Below, in pieces: positions 42,606-51,524 of a stretch of 64,000 bases of DNA. Numbering within the stretch: position 1 is the first letter of the stretch; each line of letters begins with the position of its first letter. A model generated the notes under the pieces. That model had not been told where the DNA came from, ran no database searches, and saw only the letters and a list, made by a program, of their open reading frames with translations. The stretch comes from a virus, in the IMG/VR virus record IMGVR_UViG_3300009103_000008, positions 42,153 to 106,152 of that record; one strand, given 5' to 3'. The translations under genes and the position numbers were made by a program.

Positions 42606-44035
42606 TGTATGATCAGTTTGATATCTTCAATCTGATCGGCTGCTCTCGTTACGGCACCCCTATTCTCAACATACATGATGTTACCTGAATATTTAACTAT
42701 TTCGGGGAATGCTGCATCAACACTTGATACTGTTCCTTGGCTACCAGATGGTAGATAAACATTATCGTTGGTTGCAAAATTAACATATCCACCAGCACTA
42801 TTTGCTTGTGGTATATGTGAAACAACATTTCCTGTTATAGAAACGACTCTTGACACTGCAACACCAGCACCATCGGTGCTAGCATCTTTAATTATATCAT
42901 CAACTTTTATACTTCCAAGTGCTGACAGTGTCATTTGATGATAACATGCATAATTACTAGCAGTCGCAACTGTCGTTCCACTTGAGAATGGGTCTTGAAT
43001 CAAACCAATTCTTCGGAAGTCGTTATCAGTTGGGAAGTCACCAGCACCTTCTGCAAACTCTAATCTAGAGTTTACCAATACATAGTTTCCACCTAATTCT
43101 TCAACTGGGTTAGCACCATGTCCATATAATGGAGATATAATTGGAACCACTACTGCTTCTGTTGATGGTGTTCCAGCACCTAGTCCTGAACCGACATCAA
43201 TAGTAGCTCTTTTGTATCCCGTTCCATTATCTGTTACGGTCACATGAGATATAGCCCCTGAAGCATTCACATGAACTGTAACCTCTCCATCTGCACCGTC
43301 ACCAAGAATAACTTTACTGGTATAATTACCTGTGGTGTATCCAGCTCCTCCACTAACTACTTTAACATGAAGAATTCCGCCATCTATAGCATTGGATTCT
43401 ACATCCCATTGTGCAGTGGTGTCGTCAGCGACTCCACCTAATTCGGTCTTTGCACCAATGGTTTTAACGGGAATAAAATCGCTAGTAACAAACTTAATTG
43501 TATCGGCAGCTGATACAGTAGTTATGTACTTCCAAAGATATCCTCGTCCAGTTCCAGCACCAGTATCACTGGTTGAAACTAAAGCAGTTGCACTGGTTCC
43601 AGTAGGTTTAACAGTTGATGCAACGGTTGACCCGTTATCGGCTCTTCCTGTTCTAATGCATTTGTAAATATTATATTCGTCTGTAATCACATAAAAATTT
43701 GAATCATACAAGTTAGAAGCTGCTGCTGATCCTGATGAAACAGAACTCGCACTGATTTGGTGGTCATACTCATCATAAATTGTTCCTGTAGTCCAGTTCT
43801 TTCTTGAAACTGCATGTGTAACATCAGCAGTAGCAACTTTCTTCATTGCTATCATGTCTGAATATGCATCGTATTCCTCACCAGTTGAATTTGCTGGTGT
43901 AGGTGGTGAGGTATCGTCTGTCCAAGGGAAAGACCTACCTATAAACATAAAAGTTGAAGAAGCGGATTCTCCAAAGTCCTCTATGAATTGTTTAGCACTA
44001 TGTGTCCTAAACTTTTCGGTTATAATTGCTGCCAT
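42599..44035 (-). CDS. 8: gp8 baseplate wedge subunit
   Basis: 478 residues. The ends match T4 gp8 well: N-terminal IITEKFRTHSAKQFIEDFGE then TFMFIGRSFPW (T4: TSKFRTEK...FGRSEPW), and C-terminal SGNIMYVENRGAVTRAADQI (T4: SGEMIYMENRPPIIMAMDQT). It is about 145 residues longer than T4 gp8 because of beta-rich inserts (for example GGILHVKVVSGGAGYTTGNY). Part of the wedge that builds the baseplate with gp7, gp6, gp53 and gp25. Confidence 0.9.
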   Translation of the reverse strand: MAAIITEKFRTHSAKQFIEDFGESASSTFMFIGRSFPWTDDTSPPTPANSTGEEYDAYSDMIAMKKVATADVTHAVSRKNWTTGTIYDEYDHQISASSVSSGSAAASNLYDSNFYVITDEYNIYKCIRTGRADNGSTVASTVKPTGTSATALVSTSDTGAGTGRGYLWKYITTVSAADTIKFVTSDFIPVKTIGAKTELGGVADDTTAQWDVESNAIDGGILHVKVVSGGAGYTTGNYTSKVILGDGADGEVTVHVNASGAISHVTVTDNGTGYKRATIDVGSGLGAGTPSTEAVVVPIISPLYGHGANPVEELGGNYVLVNSRLEFAEGAGDFPTDNDFRRIGLIQDPFSSGTTVATASNYACYHQMTLSALGSIKVDDIIKDASTDGAGVAVSRVVSITGNVVSHIPQANSAGGYVNFATNDNVYLPSGSQGTVSSVDAAFPEIVKYSGNIMYVENRGAVTRAADQIEDIKLIIQM

Positions 44036-44049
44036 TTTAAATCTCCGTT

Positions 44050-44079
44050 AATCTATAGATTATTTATATACTATTTATA
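44050..44079 (-). promoter_or_regulatory. tandem late promoters of gp8 with palindromic leader
   Basis: Two perfect TATAAATA motifs three bases apart (44072-44079 and 44061-44068), 36 and 25 bases before the ATG at 44035. A 12-bp palindrome AATCTATAGATT (44050-44061) follows, then ACGGAGA as ribosome site. The distal motif overlaps the stop codon of the upstream giant gene. Confidence 0.75.
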
Positions 44080-47000
44080 AAGAACTCAAAGTTGAATTCG
44101 TAATATTTGAGGAAATTACATAGGAACCCCATGTAATGTCTGTCCTCCTGTTCTCTTTAAGGTCAAAATTCTTCATTCGGTAGTTCGGTAAGAACGAATC
44201 CATGTCTGAAATTGTTAACCCACTATGTTTAGATGTTTCCATTAGAACTGCACTTAAACCGCCATCGATATAATTCGGAGACGATCCTCCAACATCATCA
44301 GGGTGAGGGACACCACTTTCCAAGATGATTCTATCTTCTTCGGTGTTTGTGGTATCCTTTGCATCTGTCGTGTGTAAAACACCATCGTTATTCAACAAGT
44401 AATATGATATATCATAAGTTTGTTGTTCACTTATTTTATTTATGTCACCAATGGTAGAACCAAAGGGAACATATGAAGTAATTGTTGAGCCTTCTGTTCT
44501 CTCGTCAAGTAAAGCTCCACCATCTTCCAATTCAATGGAATTAAGTGTAAAGTTAGAAGAGTTTGTAACTCTTTCAGTTGCAAGATATTCAATAGCACCA
44601 CTATGAGTAATAGTTGCGTCCTCTAATGCCATTGTAAATCCGTCTTCTGTAATAAAAGTCCCACCATATATTGAACCACTTTCACCTTCTTCTCTTAAAT
44701 GATTATAATCATCTGCATCGTCTATAATAAATTTACTGTATCCGTCTTCTAATACTATCCATTCTTCTTCCAAAGTTTGGTGCATACCAGCTGGTAATAC
44801 AATTCCTGACTCTGCCATTCTGAATCTCCCTTCGAGTCTTTCGTATGGACTATGAGAAGGATTGTTTACATTATCAATACTTAATGATGTGTGTGTATTT
44901 CCTGTGTAATTTGTTATCGTACCACCCATACCACTATGATTTGTGCAAAAATAGTATAATGTAGTAGGTGTTGAAGAAGAAGTTGTAATTTGTGTATGAG
45001 TAGTGCCGTAGCTAACTCCTGTCGTATATGTTCCACCACTATTATGTGAACCATCAGGCGTTACTGAAAATCTAAATGGGTGAGTTGACGATGAAGTAAA
45101 GTAATATGTTTTATCTCTTTCCAATTCTAAATGCTTATTTCTTACACCATTAACTTTAAAGACATTTTGAGAACCATTGTTCTCTACTTCTACAGATACA
45201 CTTACACCTTGTGGATTTGTATCTATTCTCATTGGGGTGCTAACTATAGCATTTGCAATAGACTCAAGTATTCGAATATTAAATCTTCTTTGTCCATAAC
45301 TATCATCTAATGAAGAGGGGCCGAATCTCGGCTCGCCTTCGGGAGCAACTACAACTGTTGTTCCATCTACACCATTTCCTACAAATGGGTGTGTATTTCC
45401 TATTAACGATTCATCAAAACCGATTAGGGTAGCTAATTCCTCGTTTGCAAGTCTATCTTGTAATAGGAAGTGACCACCTAGGTCTTGGCCAGAAGTAGCT
45501 TCATTTACAATTACTTCTCCAGCCTCTGTAATAAATGTAGAAGTTTCCGTAGAATATATCTCCCACTCGTTTAAGTATTCGGTTATTGCATTTATATCAG
45601 GAGCGTCTTCCAATATCATATGATTCTTATCTGCCCAATATAGGAAAGCACCAGTTTCAGGGTGATAAACTTCCGTTGAAGTTTCTAAAATGATATTAGA
45701 CTCGTCATCTCTCCTATCTCCTACATAACCACTTGCAGGCGAGTCAACATTAAAGCCTGTGCCTGTTCCGTATTCTTCAATATCAATATGATAAGTTGGG
45801 AACCCGTGTATTATAATTGTTGGTAAGAAGTTAAATCTTTTAGTTCTTTCAAATCCTACTACATTTGTTAATTCATCAAAAGGATTTACAAATTCTTTAA
45901 CTGCAACTTCACCAAAGAAGATATGCCCAGCTGGGTGAACTAAATCTTTAACAACATGTCTCCACTTGTTAATAGACTCACCAACCCTGACAACATATGA
46001 ATGAGTTTGATATAACCAGCCGTCATGTAAATTAGAAGCAGATTCATCTAATGTGGATTCACTGGTTACTAACTGTCTTTGAATTGTTCCTTCACCACCA
46101 ACTTTTCCTCTTGCTTGGAATGGGTTAAATTTTAAACAAGTAAATTTGTCTATATTATTATAGTCACATACTTCGTTATCAAGGAAATGACCGTCTAGTG
46201 TATCAAATGTTAATACATGTGTGTTTGGATCATATTTTTTAACTCTACCTGTCGACCCTGTTATCGCTCCTGTAAAAGTTAAATTGGTAGTTAAAGTAGC
46301 TGTTGGTGTAGACACCAACATTTTAAACATAGAAGTTGAGTGTAATGATTGGTTATTTTTATAGTTATAACCTTGGGCTTGAATATTAAGTGAACCAACA
46401 CCACCAATTTCATCTGAATATGCAACAAGTTTTGCACCTGTTCCACTTGAGACTGCACATTGAACTGCTGTATTTGCAACCTCACTTGTTCCACCAGTGA
46501 TAACCTCTCCAGCAAGTGTAAATTGATTTACATCTGTATGTGTTCTTTTAACTATTATTCTTTTATTCTCTAAATCTATTCTTACAATAGTTGCAGTTGC
46601 ACTTGAAGTTGCACCAGTGACAACCTCTCCTTCAAGATATCCTTGTCGTCTGTTTAATGTGTCATACCATACTATATCGGTTGCTTTGTCAAAATAAATA
46701 TACCCGCCGGGAAAACATTGAGGTAGTTCTGAATACCCTGTGCCTGGCGAAGTGATTACAACATTTCTGATATATGATTCTGTTGTATTAAGTTGTATTC
46801 TTTGTCCGTCTTCGTATAATACATTATTAAAGGCTGTATAGATTTCTATAATATGTCCAGCTGTTCGCCCGTTGACGAATGTAACTCTATCGTTTTTGAA
46901 TGTGTAATCTGTGTATGGGACTTGTAAAACTCCGTTGTCAAATACCTTAACCGAGTTATCATTAAATAAAATTCTTTTTCCGTTATCGTCTTTACCCTTG

Positions 47001-48655
47001 AAAAGAGTTTGGTTTGCTGTTGCAGTTATTTGAAACTGTCCCCATTCAGTTCTATTCTCAAGGTGAGCAACATCTTCTATTGCACCGATAACCCCTTCTG
47101 CAGCGTTTCCGTCTGCATTCGAATTATCAAATACAACTAAGTCCCCGCCATTGTATCCTGTTCCACCGTCTTCAACATAGACTTTATCTACTCCACCCCT
47201 TCTTAGTCCGTTGACAACACCAAAGGATAATACTGTATCTCTTCCACTCTTACCACTCGTAAACTCTAATCTATCATTTAAGGAATACATAGAACCAAAA
47301 CTTTGGTGTTCGTTTAGTAAACCTCCTGATATAGTGTCATTAAAGTAATCTACATTCTCAGCCGTAGCTGAACCGTTTGCAGTTAATGTTGCATTAGTAT
47401 CATCTTCGATACTTGCTATTACATTTGTATATTTTGTATTGCCTACTTTATATGCAACGGTATCTCCAACCTTAAAGTCTGATAAGAATCTAGCACCAGC
47501 TGCACCTATTAATTTTTTATCAGTGGTTGAAGTTGTTATATTTCCTTTACCCTGTATACTTTCTAACAGTATACTGTCTCCGTCTTCCTGTGCTACATAA
47601 ATTGACGATTCTGTTTCGTCATAATCAGATAGAATACCTTTAACTCTTCCAGTGACCTTGGTCACTCCGTCTCTATCTACAAATGTGCAAGGCCACTCAT
47701 GGATAAATGTTCCAAAGTGGTTTTTTGTAATCTCTAATGAGTATTCTGCTCTTTGTGCGCTCGTTGTTGAAATATCGTAAACATTCTCTACGATTGATTC
47801 GGCTATAATTGTGACCCCGTCTAATTCATATTGAACCACCTTATCAGTTGAACTTGGACGAGTTTTAACATCGTCCATGACAACTGCAATTCTTCTTTGG
47901 TCATTATATCCTGACTCTGATACTTGGATTGTTTCGTCTATAGGATATCTAATCTCTGCGTCCATGCCATACAGGAATCGCAGTAATAATTCTAATGATT
48001 GTTTTGTTCCTTTAGATTGATAAAGGCCACTAATGTTTTTAATCGTTAGTCTTGCGTCTTTAGTGTCGTCTATGTCTAACGAAGGTATGAAATCTTTTTG
48101 GAAGTAATCTAAAAATTCTTCCGTTGTCTGATCAACATCTGAATAATTCAGTAGTTGATTGTTTGCAAGGATAGTATTATGTTTATATGTTTTAACTACA
48201 CCAGTTTGTTTACCTTGCCTACTGGTAACCGTTTCACCTGCGTCAAATCCATTTCCTTGGATTGTTTCTAGATATAAAGTATTACCATTAATTAATAGTA
48301 TCTTTGCAACTGTTTCAGTTCCTACCCACTCACCTAGAATCCACTTCCCGCCGACAATATAGTCTCCGACTTGAAAAGGATTCTTGTCTGGCATTTCATA
48401 TAATAATTTAGAAGTTGCACTATCAGGTGATGGGTGAACGGTTGCTGGTTCTACGAGAAGATAACCTAAGTCATCTTCAAGTAGAATTTCGTCCAGCTCC
48501 CCTTGAGATTCGAGAACTAATATCTCTGCTTCAAGGAATTCGAAGTATGCCTTTAGGAACTGCTCAAATATTGGTGCGTCTTCCTGAATAAAATCAGGGA
48601 CTAGAGTGGATATCCTATCAGATAACCTATCAATATTGAACGCGTCCTTAGCCAT
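44075..48655 (-). CDS. giant baseplate wedge protein (gp7 position), 1526 aa
   Basis: Lies between gp6 and gp8, the gp7 place in T4 (gp7 is 1032 aa). N-terminus LSDRISTLVPDFIQEDAPIF followed by FLKAYFEFLEAE is shared by marine T4-like structural giants. Mid-protein beta modules recur (VVTSPGTGYSELPQCFPGGY type). Residues about 1155-1255 form a cupredoxin-like domain (THPFRFSVTPDG, then LYYFCTNHSGMGG). Near the C-terminus are acidic, beta-repeat segments with ILEDG-like phrases. Direct similarity to T4 gp7 is weak, so gp7 is by synteny. Confidence 0.75.
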   Translation of the reverse strand: MAKDAFNIDRLSDRISTLVPDFIQEDAPIFEQFLKAYFEFLEAEILVLESQGELDEILLEDDLGYLLVEPATVHPSPDSATSKLLYEMPDKNPFQVGDYIVGGKWILGEWVGTETVAKILLINGNTLYLETIQGNGFDAGETVTSRQGKQTGVVKTYKHNTILANNQLLNYSDVDQTTEEFLDYFQKDFIPSLDIDDTKDARLTIKNISGLYQSKGTKQSLELLLRFLYGMDAEIRYPIDETIQVSESGYNDQRRIAVVMDDVKTRPSSTDKVVQYELDGVTIIAESIVENVYDISTTSAQRAEYSLEITKNHFGTFIHEWPCTFVDRDGVTKVTGRVKGILSDYDETESSIYVAQEDGDSILLESIQGKGNITTSTTDKKLIGAAGARFLSDFKVGDTVAYKVGNTKYTNVIASIEDDTNATLTANGSATAENVDYFNDTISGGLLNEHQSFGSMYSLNDRLEFTSGKSGRDTVLSFGVVNGLRRGGVDKVYVEDGGTGYNGGDLVVFDNSNADGNAAEGVIGAIEDVAHLENRTEWGQFQITATANQTLFKGKDDNGKRILFNDNSVKVFDNGVLQVPYTDYTFKNDRVTFVNGRTAGHIIEIYTAFNNVLYEDGQRIQLNTTESYIRNVVITSPGTGYSELPQCFPGGYIYFDKATDIVWYDTLNRRQGYLEGEVVTGATSSATATIVRIDLENKRIIVKRTHTDVNQFTLAGEVITGGTSEVANTAVQCAVSSGTGAKLVAYSDEIGGVGSLNIQAQGYNYKNNQSLHSTSMFKMLVSTPTATLTTNLTFTGAITGSTGRVKKYDPNTHVLTFDTLDGHFLDNEVCDYNNIDKFTCLKFNPFQARGKVGGEGTIQRQLVTSESTLDESASNLHDGWLYQTHSYVVRVGESINKWRHVVKDLVHPAGHIFFGEVAVKEFVNPFDELTNVVGFERTKRFNFLPTIIIHGFPTYHIDIEEYGTGTGFNVDSPASGYVGDRRDDESNIILETSTEVYHPETGAFLYWADKNHMILEDAPDINAITEYLNEWEIYSTETSTFITEAGEVIVNEATSGQDLGGHFLLQDRLANEELATLIGFDESLIGNTHPFVGNGVDGTTVVVAPEGEPRFGPSSLDDSYGQRRFNIRILESIANAIVSTPMRIDTNPQGVSVSVEVENNGSQNVFKVNGVRNKHLELERDKTYYFTSSSTHPFRFSVTPDGSHNSGGTYTTGVSYGTTHTQITTSSSTPTTLYYFCTNHSGMGGTITNYTGNTHTSLSIDNVNNPSHSPYERLEGRFRMAESGIVLPAGMHQTLEEEWIVLEDGYSKFIIDDADDYNHLREEGESGSIYGGTFITEDGFTMALEDATITHSGAIEYLATERVTNSSNFTLNSIELEDGGALLDERTEGSTITSYVPFGSTIGDINKISEQQTYDISYYLLNNDGVLHTTDAKDTTNTEEDRIILESGVPHPDDVGGSSPNYIDGGLSAVLMETSKHSGLTISDMDSFLPNYRMKNFDLKENRRTDITWGSYVISSNITNSTLSSL

Positions 48656-48663
48656 AATTCTTA

Positions 48664-49131
48664 TTAAGCGATTGTGCCACCTATGTTAGTCAATAAGTTC
48701 CAGCCACCTAATGAAGAACCCAACCACACTAAGACACAAGCATCGCCCTTGTCTGTAAATGTGATAGTTGTTCCATTATTAAATGTGCCAGGCGTTAATA
48801 CTACATCATGAGTTGAAGCTGGGTCAGTCGCAATCACTACGATTTTAATTTCTCCAGCATCACTTGAATCAGATAGACTCAATGCCAAGTTAGCTGAGAT
48901 ACTATCAGCATCTACAGCAATAATACCACCATCATTAATATTTCCTGACGCATTCACCGTAGTGATGTCATTAATTGCTAAATGAGTTGGTATATTTTCA
49001 AAAAGACTTGAAATTGCAAGTCTCTTGTTTACAGGTGTTCCTGACGGGTCATCAACAACATGAAGAATATCAGTTGCTGAAACCTCGGAACCTGCCATTA
49101 CGGTCAAAGCCGTTATTTTTTTATCTGCCAT
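48664..49131 (-). CDS. small fibre/baseplate-associated structural protein, 155 aa
   Basis: Starts [20 protein letters not shown], then [20 protein letters not shown] (a phrase widespread at the start of marine phage structural proteins). The remainder is a beta-domain ending [13 protein letters not shown]. It lies between gp6 and the gp7-position giant, with no T4 counterpart there. AGGAGG precedes its ATG. Confidence 0.7.
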   Translation of the reverse strand: MADKKITALTVMAGSEVSATDILHVVDDPSGTPVNKRLAISSLFENIPTHLAINDITTVNASGNINDGGIIAVDADSISANLALSLSDSSDAGEIKIVVIATDPASTHDVVLTPGTFNNGTTITFTDKGDACVLVWLGSSLGGWNLLTNIGGTIA

Positions 49132-49170
49132 TTTATTTTCCTCCTAAAATCCAAATAAATGGGAAACTAC

Positions 49171-49185
49171 TCGGGGGACTCCCGA
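49171..49185 (-). terminator. weak hairpin after gp6
   Basis: TCGGG/CCCGA with a five-base loop, 19 bases past the gp6 stop and about 40 upstream of the next ATG. The downstream sequence is moderately T-rich but lacks a U-run. May attenuate rather than end transcription. Confidence 0.35.
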
Positions 49186-49203
49186 CCACTTTATACATTT
49201 TTA

Positions 49204-51078
49204 TTAATATGAACTGGTAGAGGTAGTATTAAAACCTACACCAGCACTCGATTCACCACTTGCGATGGTGTCCACTTCAGCAGTCACTTTAATATCGTCA
49301 CTAGAGATATCAATTAAGTTACCTCGCTCTGCAACGATATCATTACCCGAAGGTATGACTGTGAAATCTATCGATGTATCAGTATTAACCGTTGAGGTTA
49401 AAATAATAGCATTGATAGTTACTAACCCAGTGGAATAGTCAACTACTCCAGCTGCGTTGTCTTTATAAATCCGAGTTGACCCTGATAAGTAATACCTTCT
49501 TAAATTACCTTTTCCGTCATCGTCAAAGTAATGAGTATTTACAGAATCCCCTCCGACTTTAAAACCACTTGTTACTGTAATCCCACCGGCCATTGCATTG
49601 TGACCTGAATGTGGGTTGTATAATGCATTACCCAACGATAATGTGTATCCTAATGGATTTGCAGAAAGCGTTGGTTTTAATTTCTTCCTCAACCTTATGT
49701 TTGTTGTATTAGATAAGATTGAAGAATCGGCTGCATCGATTACCTTTGTTAAATTCGAATGTCTAAAGATTGCATCAAATCCATTTAGAAAATCTGTATC
49801 GAATTGATTAATTGTGTTCTTAGTCAATGTTGCAAGTTCTCCCGCAGTTAAGGTTGTTAGAGTTGGATTGTATTTAATTGTTGTAGATATAAGAATCTTA
49901 ACAATATCAGCATCTATAATCTCGGGCCTAACTGTCAACATGTTTAACTTCTTTAAGTTGTTCTTCACCATTGTCTTTTCTGTATCAGAAAGATAGTCAG
50001 CATTGTTTGGTTTTAATGCAATGAATACTTTACCATATTGTGGTGGGTCATTATCTTCTCCACCCCAAACAGCAACTGCGTCTGCATTCGGATAATATTC
50101 TTGAACTTTTGCTTTGTAGTCATTAAGTGTGACTAATCTATTTTGTGAAGTATAGAATTTGGTTGCTTTAAATTTAATTGACTCGATTGATTCTTTCTCT
50201 GCACCACCTGTTGCTGCAGTTGTGGTGGCAATAGAAGAATCTGTAAATCCATTAACTGCAGATATTTGAGTAAACTTATTAGCTCCGTCTGCATGAAGAT
50301 CATCAACAATAATATATTCTACTGTAATTATATCTCCGTCTAGTAACCCAACACCTAATGTTCCGTCACCAAAATAAAGTTCTGTAAACCCTACTTCGTT
50401 TTCTTGAGTGTAATAAACTTTAGAAGTTGTGTCGATTGTTGATATATCAGTTGACAATGAGTAGGTAGAAGTTATCCCACCTGAATTAACATTAACTGTC
50501 ATTCTTGTTTTGTCCACTCTTGCATTTGATAATACAAACTTAGAATTTGGAATTTGTTTATCAAATACGAATTGGTCTTGTGCAAAAGTTCCTTGAACTA
50601 AATCTATACCAGCATATGTAAAGGTTGTTCCGTCTACTGTTGGTGTATAAGTAGCTGCAGTTGCAAACTCATAGTTGGAACCTTCATAAGTTGTTCTAAA
50701 TGTTGTTCCTCTTGGCATTATCATTTCAGTTAGAGTCGGTATAGTTCCGTCTGCACTTCTACAATTCTTTAAAGTCATTGTTGCTATTGCTGTTGAAGCT
50801 TTTTCTGATGAAGGAGTAAATCCTAAATCCTTTGCACGAGATACTACATTCTTTCTTATCTGTGCTGAATCTAAAAACAGTTCTGAAGCTGCTATGTTTG
50901 TGTTAATTGCACCTATGTGTGATGCATATGCAAGAAGGTCTACTAAAACTGCTAGTGATGACCCCTCGAAGTTATAGTCCCTGAATACCTCTTGACCTTT
51001 CAGATAGTTTTTAAGATTATCTGTAATGTTATCAAAATCTAAATCAGTGACATTTATTTGTGAACTATTTACTGCCAT
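49204..51078 (-). CDS. 6: gp6 baseplate wedge subunit
   Basis: 624 residues (T4 gp6 660). Baseplate J-like/gp6 family: N-terminal DFDNITDNLKNYLKGQEVFR then DYNFEGSSLAVLVDLLAYAS, and SAQIRKNVVSRAKDLGFTPS, with DDPPQYGKVFIALKPNNADY in the middle. It forms the inner wedge ring that transmits the contraction signal. One-base overlap with gp25, as close as in T4. Confidence 0.95.
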   Translation of the reverse strand: MAVNSSQINVTDLDFDNITDNLKNYLKGQEVFRDYNFEGSSLAVLVDLLAYASHIGAINTNIAASELFLDSAQIRKNVVSRAKDLGFTPSSEKASTAIATMTLKNCRSADGTIPTLTEMIMPRGTTFRTTYEGSNYEFATAATYTPTVDGTTFTYAGIDLVQGTFAQDQFVFDKQIPNSKFVLSNARVDKTRMTVNVNSGGITSTYSLSTDISTIDTTSKVYYTQENEVGFTELYFGDGTLGVGLLDGDIITVEYIIVDDLHADGANKFTQISAVNGFTDSSIATTTAATGGAEKESIESIKFKATKFYTSQNRLVTLNDYKAKVQEYYPNADAVAVWGGEDNDPPQYGKVFIALKPNNADYLSDTEKTMVKNNLKKLNMLTVRPEIIDADIVKILISTTIKYNPTLTTLTAGELATLTKNTINQFDTDFLNGFDAIFRHSNLTKVIDAADSSILSNTTNIRLRKKLKPTLSANPLGYTLSLGNALYNPHSGHNAMAGGITVTSGFKVGGDSVNTHYFDDDGKGNLRRYYLSGSTRIYKDNAAGVVDYSTGLVTINAIILTSTVNTDTSIDFTVIPSGNDIVAERGNLIDISSDDIKVTAEVDTIASGESSAGVGFNTTSTSSY

Positions 51079-51494
51079 TATCGTACCCTATTTACTGTGA
51101 ATTGAATCTCTTGATTGTTTAGACCATTTTTAATACTATAGTAGACGGTAACATCTAAAGAATTGTCTTCAACTCGAAATGTGCATCTCACATCTTCAAC
51201 TCTAGGCTCAAATATCATAATTGCTTTTGCCATTTGTTTTCTAGCCCGTCTAACTTGTCTATCGGTGTCCAATTCAAATAATAGACCCCTGACATTTCCA
51301 CCTAAACTTGGTTTAAATGGTCTCTCATAGTAGTTTGTTAATACAATATTCCTAACTGCTCTACGAACTGCGTCTGAATCAGACTTAGTTGCAACATCTC
51401 CAGTTATTGGGTGTGCGGTAAAAAACAAATCAAGGTCTTTATATGCTTCCTTGACTGCAACATTTTTACCTTTGTTTACTACATAGTCGACCAT
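51078..51494 (-). CDS. 25: gp25 baseplate wedge subunit
   Basis: 138 residues (T4 gp25 132). Lysozyme-like-named wedge protein with the conserved AVRNIVLTNYYERPFKPSLG segment and the IFEPRVEDV core (the EPR motif that contacts sheath). Part of the sheath-nucleating core bundle with gp6 and gp53. Preceded by a perfect leaderless-class late promoter. Confidence 0.95.
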   Translation of the reverse strand: MVDYVVNKGKNVAVKEAYKDLDLFFTAHPITGDVATKSDSDAVRRAVRNIVLTNYYERPFKPSLGGNVRGLLFELDTDRQVRRARKQMAKAIMIFEPRVEDVRCTFRVEDNSLDVTVYYSIKNGLNNQEIQFTVNRVR

Positions 51495-51499
51495 AATAC

Positions 51500-51507
51500 T
51501 ATTTATA
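51500..51507 (-). promoter_or_regulatory. late promoter, leaderless class (gp25)
   Basis: Perfect TATAAATA, five bases (GTATT), then ATG at 51494. It falls in the 30-base gap after gp5. GGAG occurs only upstream of the motif and would be outside the predicted transcript. Confidence 0.7.
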
Positions 51508-51524
51508 CTCCGTTAACATCTTTT

